Origin: Romanomermis culicivorax
Lineage: Eukaryota > Nematoda > Enoplea > Mermithida > Mermithidae
NCBI GenBank assembly: GCA_963922205.1
Contig: CAWUHX010000167.1
Span: 620,001-684,000 of the forward strand
Direction of reading: 5' to 3'
DNA length: 64,000 nucleotides
The notes under the pieces were generated by a model. That model was not told the origin of the DNA, ran no database searches, and worked only from the letters and a program-made list of their open reading frames with translations. Position numbers and translations under genes: made by a program. Positions 1-10,318 of the stretch are shown piece after piece (within the stretch, counting starts at the first letter, position 1; each line of letters opens with the position of its first letter).

Positions 1-1051
1 CCAAACGGTAAACCTTTCGTTCTTGAATGCAGGCGTTCTTTTGATCATCAAATGAAAAAATGCTAGAAATGACAGTTTTCTATAGATTCATTATTTTTTT
101 AATTAGAGAACTGCAGTTGGCTCAATATATGAGACTGAGTTTAATCGAATAATCCGTTGGATTTCATTTAAAATAAAACTTTCCAACGATACCTTGCTCA
201 AAATTTGTTGATTCTCCTGATAGCTTCAGAAAATAGAAGTAGGGCAGATCTGTTTTATGGCTATTAGGCTGAGCATTTTAAAAGTCAGCGTCCGTAAAAA
301 TCAACCCTACACCATTATTAAGGGTGATAATCTGAGAAAATTGTCTGAATTTTACCTATGTAGTTCGGTTTTTGACGCTGATTATCGTGGTAACAATCAT
401 TCTACACAAAACTTTTTATAATGTTATGGTCATGTAAAGTGACGAAAATTTGCATGAAACTTCAAAAATGGTTGATAATTCGCGTACCGCCCTATCAGTT
501 TGTATTATATTTTGTTCGGGTTTTTAAAACGATAGAGCAAATATTGCGCAACAGCTATATGTCATAAGAAATGCAAGAAGTTGTTTAATAATATTTTAAT
601 GAACAGAAGAACACAGAAATTCCCAGATTTACTTACTAAAATTTTGCATAATCTGGCCTACAGTAACCAGGATGGGTTCGGGCAGAGCTCCAAATTTTGT
701 CAGCTTGAAGAGCAACCATATGCCCTTCAATTAAGGAAAATTAAGGAAAATAAAAACACCGTTTATTGAGTTATAGTACTTGAAAGTACGCCATCATACA
801 TATCATTGTAATTCAGGTCAAAATTAATACCAGTAGAAGTTTATAATTTTTTCTGGTACCTAAAATGTATCAAATACTCACAAGTATTTAGAAGCCCATA
901 TTTTCTACATCAGGGCATGGTTTTATAAAATATTAATTAGCACTAATAAAGATTACTAATAATATTCGATATTTCGAGTTCGATTTTTTCTTGGACCATG
1001 GATAATCGGATTTCTTGCATTGACATCGGCTTCGATTATTTTTCAGGCGTG
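1..1051. other. AT-rich sequence, no recognised feature
   Basis: Both strands were read. The only open frame of note, a 62-residue one at 581-769, has no recognisable domain and no convincing splice context. No RNA gene or mobile-element end was seen here. Confidence 0.5.
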
Positions 1052-1256
1052 GGGCCGTTTTCATAAAAGATACTCAAGCTTCAGCTGAGCTGTAGCTTAA
1101 GCCGTAGCTGAATTATATATATTGTACCATTGTCGTTAGAATACAGGTCAACTGCAGCTTAACTCATGCGCAAACATATCGAGAAGGTTAAGATGCAGAT
1201 GAGGTTTAGTTTAAAGGCACCGGCTGGGGCTTAAGTCTCTCTGATGAAACCGGCCC
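1052..1256. mobile_element. MITE, GGGCCGGTTTCAT family (copy 1)
   Basis: Short element with matching inverted ends: GGGCCGTTTTCATAAAAGA on the left and TCTGATGAAACCGGCCC on the right. The interior is rich in small palindromes such as CAGCTGAGCTGTAGCTTAA. Related copies or fragments occur at 10319-11692, 34198-34445, about 36940-37000 and 39100-39163. No coding capacity is visible, so it would need a transposase supplied in trans. Confidence 0.75.
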
Positions 1257-1324
1257 GTTGTCTTTCTATTTGGTTATATCAGCATTTCTATGTTCGGAAA
1301 CCAAAACTAATCGATATTCGAGGG

Positions 1325-1621
1325 TGCACCGACAATTGAGGGCCGGACAATTGAGCACCGACAATTGAGCGCCGACAACTGAGCGCCCGACAATTGAGCG
1401 CCGTGACAACTGAGTGCCGAAAACTGAGCGCCGACAACTGAGCACCGACAACTGAGCGCCGGACAATTGAGCGCCAACAATTGAGCGCCGACAACTGAGC
1501 GCCAGACAACTGAGCGCCGTGACAATTGAGTGCCGTGACAACTGAGCGCCAGACATTTGAGTGCTGACAACTGAGCGCCAGACATTTGAGTGCCCACAAC
1601 TGAGCGCCGACTATTTAATGC
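1325..1621 (+). repeat. 14-bp minisatellite, left arm
   Basis: About 20 imperfect copies of GCGCCGACAACTGA, some expanded to 15 or 16 bases (GCGCCGTGACAACTGA). Copies reading CAATTGAG and CAACTGAG are interspersed, with the CAATTGAG form at the outer end. Three minus-strand reading frames stay open through the array simply because the unit lacks stop codons. Confidence 0.9.
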
Positions 1622-1778
1622 ATTATAATTGAGCGTTTTTTTCATTTACTGAGCGCTACGGAATACTAGCATTTCAGTGATTATCTACCGTAATGATTAT
1701 CTACTGTAATGTATATATGTCCATATGTCTAATATTATGAATCAAACAACTATGGTCATATTTGATTCGTATGACGAA

Positions 1779-1998
1779 GCCTAAGCCTAAGCCTAAGCCT
1801 GAGCCCCTAAGCCTAAGCCTAAGCCCCTAAGCCTATGCCCCTAAGCTTAAGCCCCTAAGCCTAAGCCCCTAAGCCTAAGCCCAAGCCTAAGCCTAAGCCT
1901 AAGCCTAAGCCTAAGCCTAAGCCTAAGCCTAAGCCTAAGCCTAAGCCTAAGCTTAAGCCTAAGCCTAAGCCTAAGCCTAAGCCTAAGCCTAAGCCTAA
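1779..1998 (-). repeat. Interstitial telomeric repeat (TTAGGC)n
   Basis: Runs of GCCTAA, the complement of the nematode telomere repeat TTAGGC. The right half (about 1887-1998) is nearly perfect. The left half is mixed with an 8-base variant, GCCCCTAA, and single substitutions. All units face the same way, so no head-to-head junction is present. Confidence 0.95.
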
Positions 1999-2040
1999 AT
2001 GCAAAATAGTTACTTCAAACTGATTGGGTTATTTATCTGA

Positions 2041-2278
2041 CATTAAATAGTCGGCCGTCAGTTGTCGGCGCTCAGTTGTCGGCGCTCAGTTATCTGGCCC
2101 TCAGTTGTCTGGCGCTCAGTTGTCTCGGCGCTCAGTTGTCGGCGCTCAGTTGTCGGTGCTCAGTTGTCGGCGCTCAGTTGTCGGCGCTCAGTTGTCACGG
2201 CGCTCAGTTGTCTGGCGCTCAGTTGTCGGCACTCAATTGTCGGCGCTCAATTGTCTGGCGCTCAATTGTCGGGTCACA
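2041..2278 (-). repeat. 14-bp minisatellite, right (inverted) arm
   Basis: About 16 copies of GGCGCTCAGTTGTC, the reverse complement of the left-arm unit. CAATTG-type units again lie at the outer end and CAACTG-type units towards the middle. That shared order suggests the arms were copied from each other rather than expanded independently. Confidence 0.9.
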
Positions 2279-2352
2279 TTTTATTCAGAGAGCAAAATCC
2301 GAAAGTAAAAAAGCGGTGCCGCGCGCCGCGCGGTGAAGTAGGACAGGGTCTT
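2279..2352. mobile_element. Truncated GC-rich MITE (GCCCTGTCATACTTC family)
   Basis: The stretch GCAAAATCCGAAAGTAAAAA, then GCGGTGCCGCGCGCC and GTGAAGTAGGACAGGG, corresponds to one half of the complete element at 40905-41228, including its terminal motif. It abuts the outer end of the fold-back element, so one element probably inserted beside or into the other. Confidence 0.65.
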
Positions 2353-2914
2353 TACGGCCACGATTGGGGAGCATGACACGAGTAATGACAATGAAGTCAT
2401 TTATGCTCCTAGTCTGACAACATTCGATTGATTTTGGAGGTAAACAGGAGTGCTAAAAGCATCAGACAGCCGAGCTCCGTCGCATGTACGATAGCAAATG
2501 TGTAGATGATTCACTTCTAGTGAGACATAGAACTCATCTCATTATGGCACCGCTGTATCTATTCGGCATACTTGGTCTTGCGACCAAAGAGTTTAGGTGA
2601 AGACTGCAACCAGTGCGAATCAACTTGACGAAACGAAAAAATGAAAAATCGATAGAAAGAGAAGCATTATCTCGTATAATTCTTGAAACAAGCAATACTT
2701 CAGGTAAATTAAAGCCCAAAATTGCCTACCACGATGCAGCGAATTTTCTCCATGCACACAAACAAGTTTTGCGCCAGTTTATTTAGTTGGATCAATCGCA
2801 GGAAACCTGCGCAGCTTTTTTTCAGTACACGGGTCCGTTTTTTCGTTTTTTTTCGATTAATGGTTCGTTTTGTCAGTTGTGTTTTTTCACAGTGCTGAAA
2901 TTTTTCCTAGAACA
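2353..2914. other. Upstream region of the acetyltransferase gene
   Basis: No gene was recognised on either strand. The last 100 bases are T-rich and end in TTTTTCCTAG, a nematode-type splice acceptor (see the entry at 2901-2910). No TATA or other promoter element can be assigned with confidence. Confidence 0.4.
2901..2910 (+). promoter_or_regulatory. Probable trans-splice acceptor
   Basis: TTTTTCCTAG immediately precedes AACA and the ATG at 2915. A polypyrimidine-AG acceptor with no upstream coding exon, only four bases before the start codon, is typical of nematode spliced-leader addition. No leader sequence can be checked here. An upstream non-coding exon remains possible. Confidence 0.5.
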
Positions 2915-4047
2915 ATGGAACAACAAAATTTTCGATATGAATTGGCGGGAACTGATCGTTTCGAAGAAATCGTGAATTTTTTGTTAAACAATTTTTGCAA
3001 AGACGAACCTTGCTTGCAATCTTTGGCTTCAAGACGTAATAAATCTCATAATGAATTTCTCATGCGGTAAGAACTATGATCAGTGGTTTCAAAAAATGAA
3101 CATTTTTTTAATCCATCAGCGATCATATGACCAGAGTTGTATCCGACAGCCTCAAAGATCCCGTTTCTTTTATTTGTGTAAACCCAGTTGATAACAAAAT
3201 CATTGGTTGCCGATTAAACGTACTGGAAACTCGTGATCAGTGGACTGGAAGTAACAAATTTTCGTAGATTTATACGGTGAAAATTTGGTATTTTTAGGAA
3301 AAAACGAAAAAGTGGATCAAAAATTGACAAATTATATGTACAAATTTTTGGATTCTTTACGAGTCGATTTATTCGAAATGTTCCCCGATTGTTTGAAGTT
3401 GCTAAAATTTAGGATACTTAGCGTAGAAAAATCTTTCCAAGGGTAATTGAATATACTTCAGTAAAGCCTAGAAACTGGACCGGATTATAAGGGATTATTT
3501 CCAGTAAACTTTTATTGTGCATCCGTGGTCTGTTTTTTTATAAAATGCTTGTAGACCGGAAAATGACAAAAACATCACTGTTGTCAAAACAGTTTAAACG
3601 CAGCCTTTACAGTAGAATTTTGCAGTCAGAAAATTGTTGGTTGACTATACTCATAAAGTTCCAGTTCTATGTGACACATAGTTTAGCAGAAAATCACCAA
3701 AATTATGAATAGTACTTGCTTTCCATTTTAATTAATGATAAACGTTTCATGAAAAACAGACTGTAATTTTTCAGCTATGTTTCAGACGCCAGTATTTTTT
3801 CAGCCGCGGCATAGGTCGAAAATTGACGGAAATTTCTTTGGAGGCCGCCATAAAATCGTCGGGCTGCGATTACGTATGCGTCAACGCGACGGCCGCGGCC
3901 ACTCAAACGATGTTCGGTCACATGGGATTCCAAATTTTGAAAACCACCCGCCACGATGAATTCCTCGACGACAATGGATGCCAAATTTTTCACAATGCCG
4001 ACGGCAGTACTTGCGGAATGTTCATGTACAAAAAATTAAAGACATGA
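2915..4047 (+). CDS. GNAT-family N-acetyltransferase, four exons
   Basis: Predicted acetyl-CoA-dependent N-acetyltransferase of 223 residues, most like the arylalkylamine N-acetyltransferase-like GNAT proteins of nematodes; substrate unknown. Exons are 2915-3066, 3120-3250, 3298-3442 and 3804-4047. All introns are GT-AG, and their phases (2, 1, 2) match exactly. The fold is shown by FICVNPVDNKIIGCRLNVLE (strands beta2-beta3), the acetyl-CoA loop GRGIGRKL formed across the third splice, then VNATAAATQTMFGHMGF and a C-terminal strand ending GMFMYKKL. Length is normal for a single GNAT domain. Intron 3 (361 bases) is enlarged by a MITE; introns 1 and 2 are about 50 bases. Without splicing, exon 2 would hit TAG at once, which supports the chain. 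No neighbour suggests a pathway. Confidence 0.85.
3526..3764. mobile_element. MITE, TAGTCTGTTTTT family, in intron 3 of the acetyltransferase
   Basis: The left end TGGTCTGTTTTTTTATAAAA and the right end TCATGAAAAACAGACTGTA form imperfect terminal inverted repeats. The element occupies most of intron 3. Better preserved relatives are at 5773-6020 and 18426-18667, with partial ones near 18835, 39237, 43900 and 57150. Confidence 0.65.
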
Positions 4048-5479
4048 CTATTCACAAACGATCAGTGTTCTAATATTCTGTTCCTTATTTATAAAATGCT
4101 TTTAGAAAAGACAAAATTTTAATATGGCAATAGAATCGTTTAACAAAAAGAATTTTATTGTATAATTTTTTACTCAAACGTTTTTGAAAGGTTGTCAGAT
4201 GTCCCAAAGAAAATAGAAAAGTAGGAGGCGAAAAAAATGAAAATTTAATCTGAAAAACGCCAAAGATTGATCAAGAAACTTCGTTACGAATTCTGAAGAA
4301 CAAAGTTTTTATGTTTTTTTAGCTTTAAGATAATTTTTCCCCATATATTGCGATCAAATCTGCGTATTGAATGAGATTACTGTAACACATTTCTTGGCAT
4401 ATTCATTCGGAACATCGATTTCAATATGAAGGTTTTCCTTTCTATTATGATTTTAACTGAGATTTTTGAAAAGTTTCTAAATCAATCTAATTTAGAAAAA
4501 AGGATTACTGTTTTAAGACATTTGCGTCGCATAGTTAATCTAATGTCAAAAAGTTTGATTACATAGTCAATTTCAGTGCAAGTTTGAAGTCCTATTCAGA
4601 AGTAAAAAATCCTAGGATTTTTGCCGACGACTCTATGAAATGAATAGACAATTTTCAGAAAGTCCAATTCAGAAGTGAATAAATCCTAGGATTTTTGTCG
4701 TCTGAGATTGCACGTCTGAATTGGGCTTAAAGAATGTGCTTCACAGAGTGATCTGTGAAATACGTAGTTTCGAATCATTAATTTCATTGCAATTTTGTGA
4801 ACTAAACATAAAAATGAGAAATTAGTTTCCATCAGTTGTGCAATTATGAAATTACAAAAAGTTTACCGCAATTAATGACGCCAAAAATTTTTAGTTGGTG
4901 TAAAAAGTATTCAGTCAATTCCGTACATGCAAAAGTGACGGGGGTTGGGGGTCTGGACCCCGGCAGATTTTGCTTTATCCTCAGCAGATTCTTGCTGACC
5001 CCCAGTAGATTCAATCCCATCCATCATTGATCAAGGATATGATGAAGGAAAATGAAAAAAAATTGAAGAGAAAGACGTGATTTTTTTGAAATACAACGAT
5101 TTCAAAGGAGTAACATAAAAACTTTTAAAAATGCTGACCAAATGGGCAGTTTCACATATTTGACTAATATAGATAGAAGATGATCTTCCTTTTTGTTGTC
5201 AAGAAGGAAAACAAATTCCATCCCACCCTTTATCCTGGCTGACTCCAGCAGAATTTCCATGCTGAGCGTATATGGTCGCTTCTTTAAAATTTTCATGAGT
5301 ACGGTGTAAAATTTTCTGTTAGGTATAATCAGTTAGGTAGAGAAAAAAGTATCAAAAGGATGGACTGAGATAAAAATTCTTGAGAAAAATTTCACGGGGA
5401 AAAACGCTCAGGGCCGGTTTCACAAAGCTCACGAAATTAATTTATTAGCGAAATTAGCAGTTCGCTGCCGAAGTTTCCG
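4048..5479. other. Intergenic, fragments of dispersed repeats
   Basis: No coding region was recognised. A repeat with GGGGGTCTGGACCCCGGCAG and TGCTGACCCCCAGTAGATTC lies at about 4938-5025; similar text recurs near 21062, 26829, 48000-48345 and 50687. The stretch TTCAGAAGTAAAAAATCCTAGGATTTTTG near 4596 recurs near 4670, giving a short local direct repeat. Confidence 0.5.
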
Positions 5480-8400
5480 GACTTTAGTTAAAGTTATTTC
5501 GTCGGCGAGATTTCGCTTGCGGAATTTGCAATTAGCTGACAACTTCGTGGGTGAAAAGTAGCGTCGAATTTTACAACGGTTATCAAACATTTCCCTCCAA
5601 AATTTATACTTCATAAATGAGAAAAAATCTAAAAGATGTTCAGACCCCTCCAATTACTCACGACAGTTGGGTTTTATTGTACAAGGTATTTAGAATGAGA
5701 AAAATCAATAAGTTTTGTTCCTCAATTATATCATTATTATAAATTTTAAACTTTAATGGTTTTCGAACTTTATAGTCTGTTTTTCCTGAAACGCTTCTAA
5801 ATAATGAAAGTAGAACGCAAGTTTTATTTCAGATTTTCACGATTTTCTAATGAACAATATATCACATAGGACTGGAAATACATGAACATGCGAACTTAAC
5901 CTTTAACTACAATTTTTCGAATGAAAAATTTTATAGTAAGAACTGTATGCAAACGGCTTTGACGACAGTACTGATTTGTGTTACTTTTCTATTCGAAAGT
6001 ATTTTATAAAAAATAGACCATAGAATGGCTGCTTACTTTGTGTGAGCAATTACGGAAGAAGATTTTGGGACACCATCTCTTAAAGATTCGACATTCCGCC
6101 CCATTGACCTATGATCAGTTAAAAATTGATAATATCTGAGTATGAGATGTAGTTTTACATGTTGAGTATCATGACAGCATTCATTTTGCATAAAACTCAA
6201 AATTTGCATAGCTACAGTGCTTCGAAGTCGGGAATTCATATATTTTTTGGCACATTTCGGTTCGTATACCTGTTTCGCACAGCTCGGAAAACACGTGACT
6301 GTAGCCAAACGTTCATTACACGCAGAATACCATGCTCTATATTCGGGTACGAATGAAATTTTCCATTCCTTAGTTTACACTTTTTATTCAATTTTAAGCG
6401 GTTGAAAAGGAAGACGAAATAGATCGAAAAATTTATTTGAAGCCTTATTTGGGAGCCATCTCATGACGTCGTAGAATCTTTTTTCTCCATTTCTGCAGCC
6501 ATTAACGCCAAACACATTTTTTTTTAATTTCAGATTTGCGTATCACGTTGGAAGCTGTCCGAGTATGAACATTCTGAAAGTTGATACAAAAATGCCGATC
6601 AATCCTACTTAATACGCCATCAACGAGGTGCAGAAAACAAGTGAAACGTTCGGATTAGACGAACAAAAAGAAAAAATGTGAGTCGAGTCACTGGTAAAAT
6701 TTCATCGATCTATTTACAATACCCGTGCAAAACGGGCTTCAGAAAAGATGCAACGAAAATTCCTTTTTCAACAATTTAAATTAAAAATTGAAGCTGTAAG
6801 TTTAGTGTTAAAAAGTAAATCACAACTATCTGACTCCAGTCTATGATATAAGCCGCCAGAAAGTGCTCTACAGTTGTAGGCACCCTATTTCGCACCATGC
6901 GGCGTCGGCAAGATGAAAATTAATCAAATTACAGTCCATTTTAGACCCTTTCTAATATAGCAAAGGGCAGCAAAAGTAATCCTGTCGTTTATCTTGTAAG
7001 TGGACTTCAGAGAACAACTCAATTTCTGGAACATGACACGATGTCGGGTAGGATTCAACTTAGTTGTGATAAGTAAAATATTAACCTTACCTGAAAATCA
7101 ACATTTGGTGCAACTTGATGCGCTAGGAAGGACAATGATATTCATTTCGTCTGAAAATAACTTGCATAGCTACAGCAAGACGAAAGTTGCAAATTTTGGT
7201 TTTTTGAGATTTTCGACATACAGTTCTTTCAATTTTTTCAGGTTCAGGTACGTCAGGCATCGTGTTTTAATAATTTACCCAATATTAGCACTCAATTTAC
7301 TGTAGGATTCATTGGTGTAAAGTGCGTATTAGAAATACAGTGGTGCTCGAAACATCAAATTTTCAAAGCAAAAATTGTCCTTTTTCCACAAAAATCACCA
7401 TATATACTGCTGAAGTTCAAAAGTACCAGAAGATCTCCTATACAATAGATAGTTTAGGATGTCTTTTACCTGCTGACAAAGAATTAGGGAAATTTATGCA
7501 CTGCTAGAGGGTCGCACTGCCTGTAGTTTGAACACTATCTTATAATTATACTTTCTGGTAACTGCGACCTCCACTGTAGAACTATTACGGCTTGATAAAT
7601 TTCAAAAATAATATATTAATACAAGTTTCGTATGTTGAATATTAAGATAATTCCCAAACTAATAAAAAATAAAATTCGCAATGCTACAGTATCCCCAAGT
7701 CTGGAATTTTTGCATTTTTTATCCTTTTTCTGTCTATTTACGACACTTGAGATGTATCGGCCTTGGCATGAAGTAACTTCATTATTGACCATCCATTAGA
7801 TACGGAATACAGTGCTCTATAATGTGGTATGAAAATATTTTCCGATTCAGCTTTAGCAATAAATAGTCATTTTCGTGGACAGAAGCCGGCTTTTTCACAA
7901 TTTTTGCGGTCTCATTTTTGACATTTTAAAACTACCTGAAAAGTGTAAAATGCAATATTCGGAAAACATTTTCATACCACATTATAGAGCATTATATTCT
8001 GTATCAAATGGACAGTCAACAATAAAATTACTTAATTGCTAGGCTGATACATCACAAGTCTCGTAAATAGACAGAAAAATGCTAGAAGACGCAAATATTC
8101 CAAACTTAGGGATACTGTAGCCCTGGTAATTTTATTTTTATAAGTTTGGGAATTATGTTAATACTCAAAATACGAAACTTGTCTTGATGTCTCATTTTTG
8201 AGATTTTTCAAGCTGTAACGGTTCACAGTGGAGGTCACAGTTTCCAGAATGTACAATTATAAGATAGTGTTCAAACTCCAGGCTGTGCGACCCTCTAGCA
8301 GTGCATGAATTTCCCTAATTTTTTGTCAGCTGGTGAAAGACATCGTAAACTATCTATTGAATAGGAGATTTATGGGCGCTTTTGAACTCTAACAGAAGAT

Positions 8401-10150
8401 ATGATGATCTTTGTGAAAAATCACATTTTTTTTCTCTGAAAATTTGATGTTTCGAGCAACACTGTATTTCCAATACGTACTTTCCACTACTGAATCGTTT
8501 GTGGCCCATCTTTTGACCTAATATAGGGTAAATTTTTAGTAGATCACGTACCTAAACCAGAAAAAGTCAAAAGAAGTGTATGTCAAAAATCGAAAAAATC
8601 GAAAATTTGCCGTTTTTGTGTTACTGTAGCTAGGCGAGTGTTGATTTTCAGACGAAATGAATATAATTTTCGTTCTTAGCGCATCAAGTTAACCACATAC
8701 TGATTTTTTGATAGGATTAATTTTTTACTTATCACGATTAAGTTAAATTCTACCCGAAATTGTGTCATAAATTCCAGAAATCGAGTGGTTCTCTGAAGTC
8801 CAAATCCAAGCGAACGACAGGATTGCTTTCGATGCCCTTCGCTGTATTAGAAAGGGTCTAAAATGAACTGTAATTTGATTAATTTTCATCTTGCCGACGC
8901 CGCATAGTGCGAAACAGGGTGCCTACAACTGTAGAGCACTTTCTGACGGCTTATAACATAGACTGGAGTCAGACAGTTGTGATTTACTTTTTGACATTAA
9001 ACTCACAGCTTCAATTTTTAATTTAAATTGTTGAAAAAAGGAATTTTTGTTGCATCTTTTCTGAAGTCCGTTTTGCACGAGTATTGTGAATAGATCGATG
9101 AAATTTTACCAGGGACTCGACTCACATCTTAGCTTTTCATTCGTCTAATCTGAACGTTTCACCTGTTTCCTGCACCTCGTTGATGGCATATTTAGTGCGA
9201 TTGACCGGCATTTTTGTATCAACTTTCAGAATGTTCAGACCCCTGCAGCTCCTAACGTGATACACAAATCTGATCGAAATTTTGACAAAATGTGTTTGAC
9301 CTTAATGGCTACAAAAATAGAGAAAAAAGATTCTACGATGTCATGGAAAGGCTCCCAAATAAGGCTCCAAATGAGGTTTTCGATCTATTTCGTCTTCCTT
9401 TTCGACAGTTTAAAATAGCTTGGTGTAAACTAAGGGATTGAAAATTTCAGTCATACCTGAATATAGAGCATGCTATTCTGCGTGTAATGATCGTTTTGCT
9501 GCAGCTACGTCTTTTCTGAGCTGTGCTACTTCAAAACAGGAATACAAACCCAAATGTGCCAAAAAATGTATAAATTCCCGACTTTGAAGCTCTGTAGCTA
9601 TGCCAATTTTGACTTTTATGCAAACCGAATGCTGTCATGATACCCAGCATGTAAAACTGCATCTCAATTTCAGATTTTATCAATTTTTAACTTATCATAG
9701 GTCAATGGAGCAGAATGTTGAATGTGTACTAAATACTTAATTCGTATCATATGTAATTATTCCAAATAAAAACTCTTCTAAAAAAAGAATGTCGAATGAA
9801 ATGGTGTCCCAAAATCTTCTTCCGTAATTGCTCACACAAAGTACGCAGCCATTCTAAAATTCGAAAACCATTAAAGTTCAAAATTAATAATAAAAATATA
9901 ATTAGGGAACAAAACTTATTGATTTTTGTCATCCTATATACTTCGTACAATAAAACCCAACTGTCGTGAGTAGTTAGAGGGGTATGAACATGGTTTTTTC
10001 TCATCCATGAAGTAAAAATTTTGTAGGAAAAATATTTACCAGCCGTTGTAAAACTCGAAGCCATTTTTCGCCCACGAACTTGGAAAATTTCGTCAGCTAA
10101 TTGAAAATTTCGCACGCGAAATCTCGTTGATGAAATTATTTTAAATGAAG
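5480..10150. repeat. 4.7-kb imperfect palindrome
   Basis: Left arm about 5480-7852 pairs with right arm about 7946-10150 in reverse complement, around a spacer of roughly 95 bases. Easily seen pairs: GTGAGCAATTACGGAAGAAG (6041) with CTTCTTCCGTAATTGCTCAC (about 9816); the TTAGACCCTTTCTAATA region near 6942 with TATTAGAAAGGGTCTAA near 8842; and CACGACAGTTGGGTTTTATT (5659) with its complement near 9955. The arms differ by many substitutions and small indels, and the left arm carries an extra 248-bp MITE. No protein domain was recognised in either arm. It may be a long fold-back transposon or an inverted duplication of unique sequence. Confidence 0.9.
5773..6020. mobile_element. MITE, TAGTCTGTTTTT family, with TA target duplication
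   Basis: A 248-bp element with ends TAGTCTGTTTTTCCTGAAAC and TTATAAAAAATAGACCA, flanked by TA at 5771-5772 and 6021-6022. The right palindrome arm keeps the unoccupied site (complement of TTTTAGAATGG near 9851-9860), so both ends and the TA duplication can be read directly. A TA duplication is characteristic of Tc1/mariner-type elements. Confidence 0.85.
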
Positions 10151-10192
10151 TCCTGAAATCGCCTATTAGTATGAGTTTTTTGATCTAAGGAT

Positions 10193-10287
10193 AGGGAAGA
10201 AGAGGAGAAAAAAGGAGAGAGAAGGAGAGGAAAGGAAAGGAAAAAAGGGGAAAGGAGAGGAACGGAGGGGGAAGGAAAGGACTGTTA
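10193..10287 (+). repeat. Purine-rich low-complexity tract
   Basis: About 95 bases of almost pure A/G (GGAGAGGAAAGGAAAGGAAA and the like) between the two palindromes. Similar asymmetric tracts lie at 48430-48660 and 54660-55510. Their opposite-strand counterparts lie at 20230-20640, 21390-21600 and 25870-26065. Confidence 0.8.
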
Positions 10288-10318
10288 TTCAGGAAAATAA
10301 TTTTTTGTTATTTTCCAG

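Larger units (their letters stand above)
1320..2278. mobile_element. Fold-back element with minisatellite arms around telomere repeats
   Basis: The left arm (about 1320-1621) is a tandem array of a roughly 14-bp unit, GCGCCGACAACTGA, with variants. The right arm (about 2041-2278) carries the same unit in reverse complement, GGCGCTCAGTTGTC. The arms match at both limits: outer GTGCACCGACAATTGAG against GTGACCCGACAATTGAG, and inner GCCGACTATTTAATG against its exact complement at 2041-2055. The spacer holds about 150 bp of AT-rich sequence and the GCCTAA array. Long inverted repeats made of tandem repeats are the hallmark of Drosophila FB elements; the assignment to a comparable nematode element is an inference. 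Confidence 0.75.

Noticed and set aside
1266-1645. Three overlapping minus-strand frames with repeated ALSCRRS/GAQLS
   Set aside because: They translate the 14-bp minisatellite in three frames; same on the plus strand at 2062-2376.
1779-1998. True chromosome end or head-to-head telomere fusion
   Set aside because: Sequence continues on both sides and the units keep one orientation, so neither fits as it stands.
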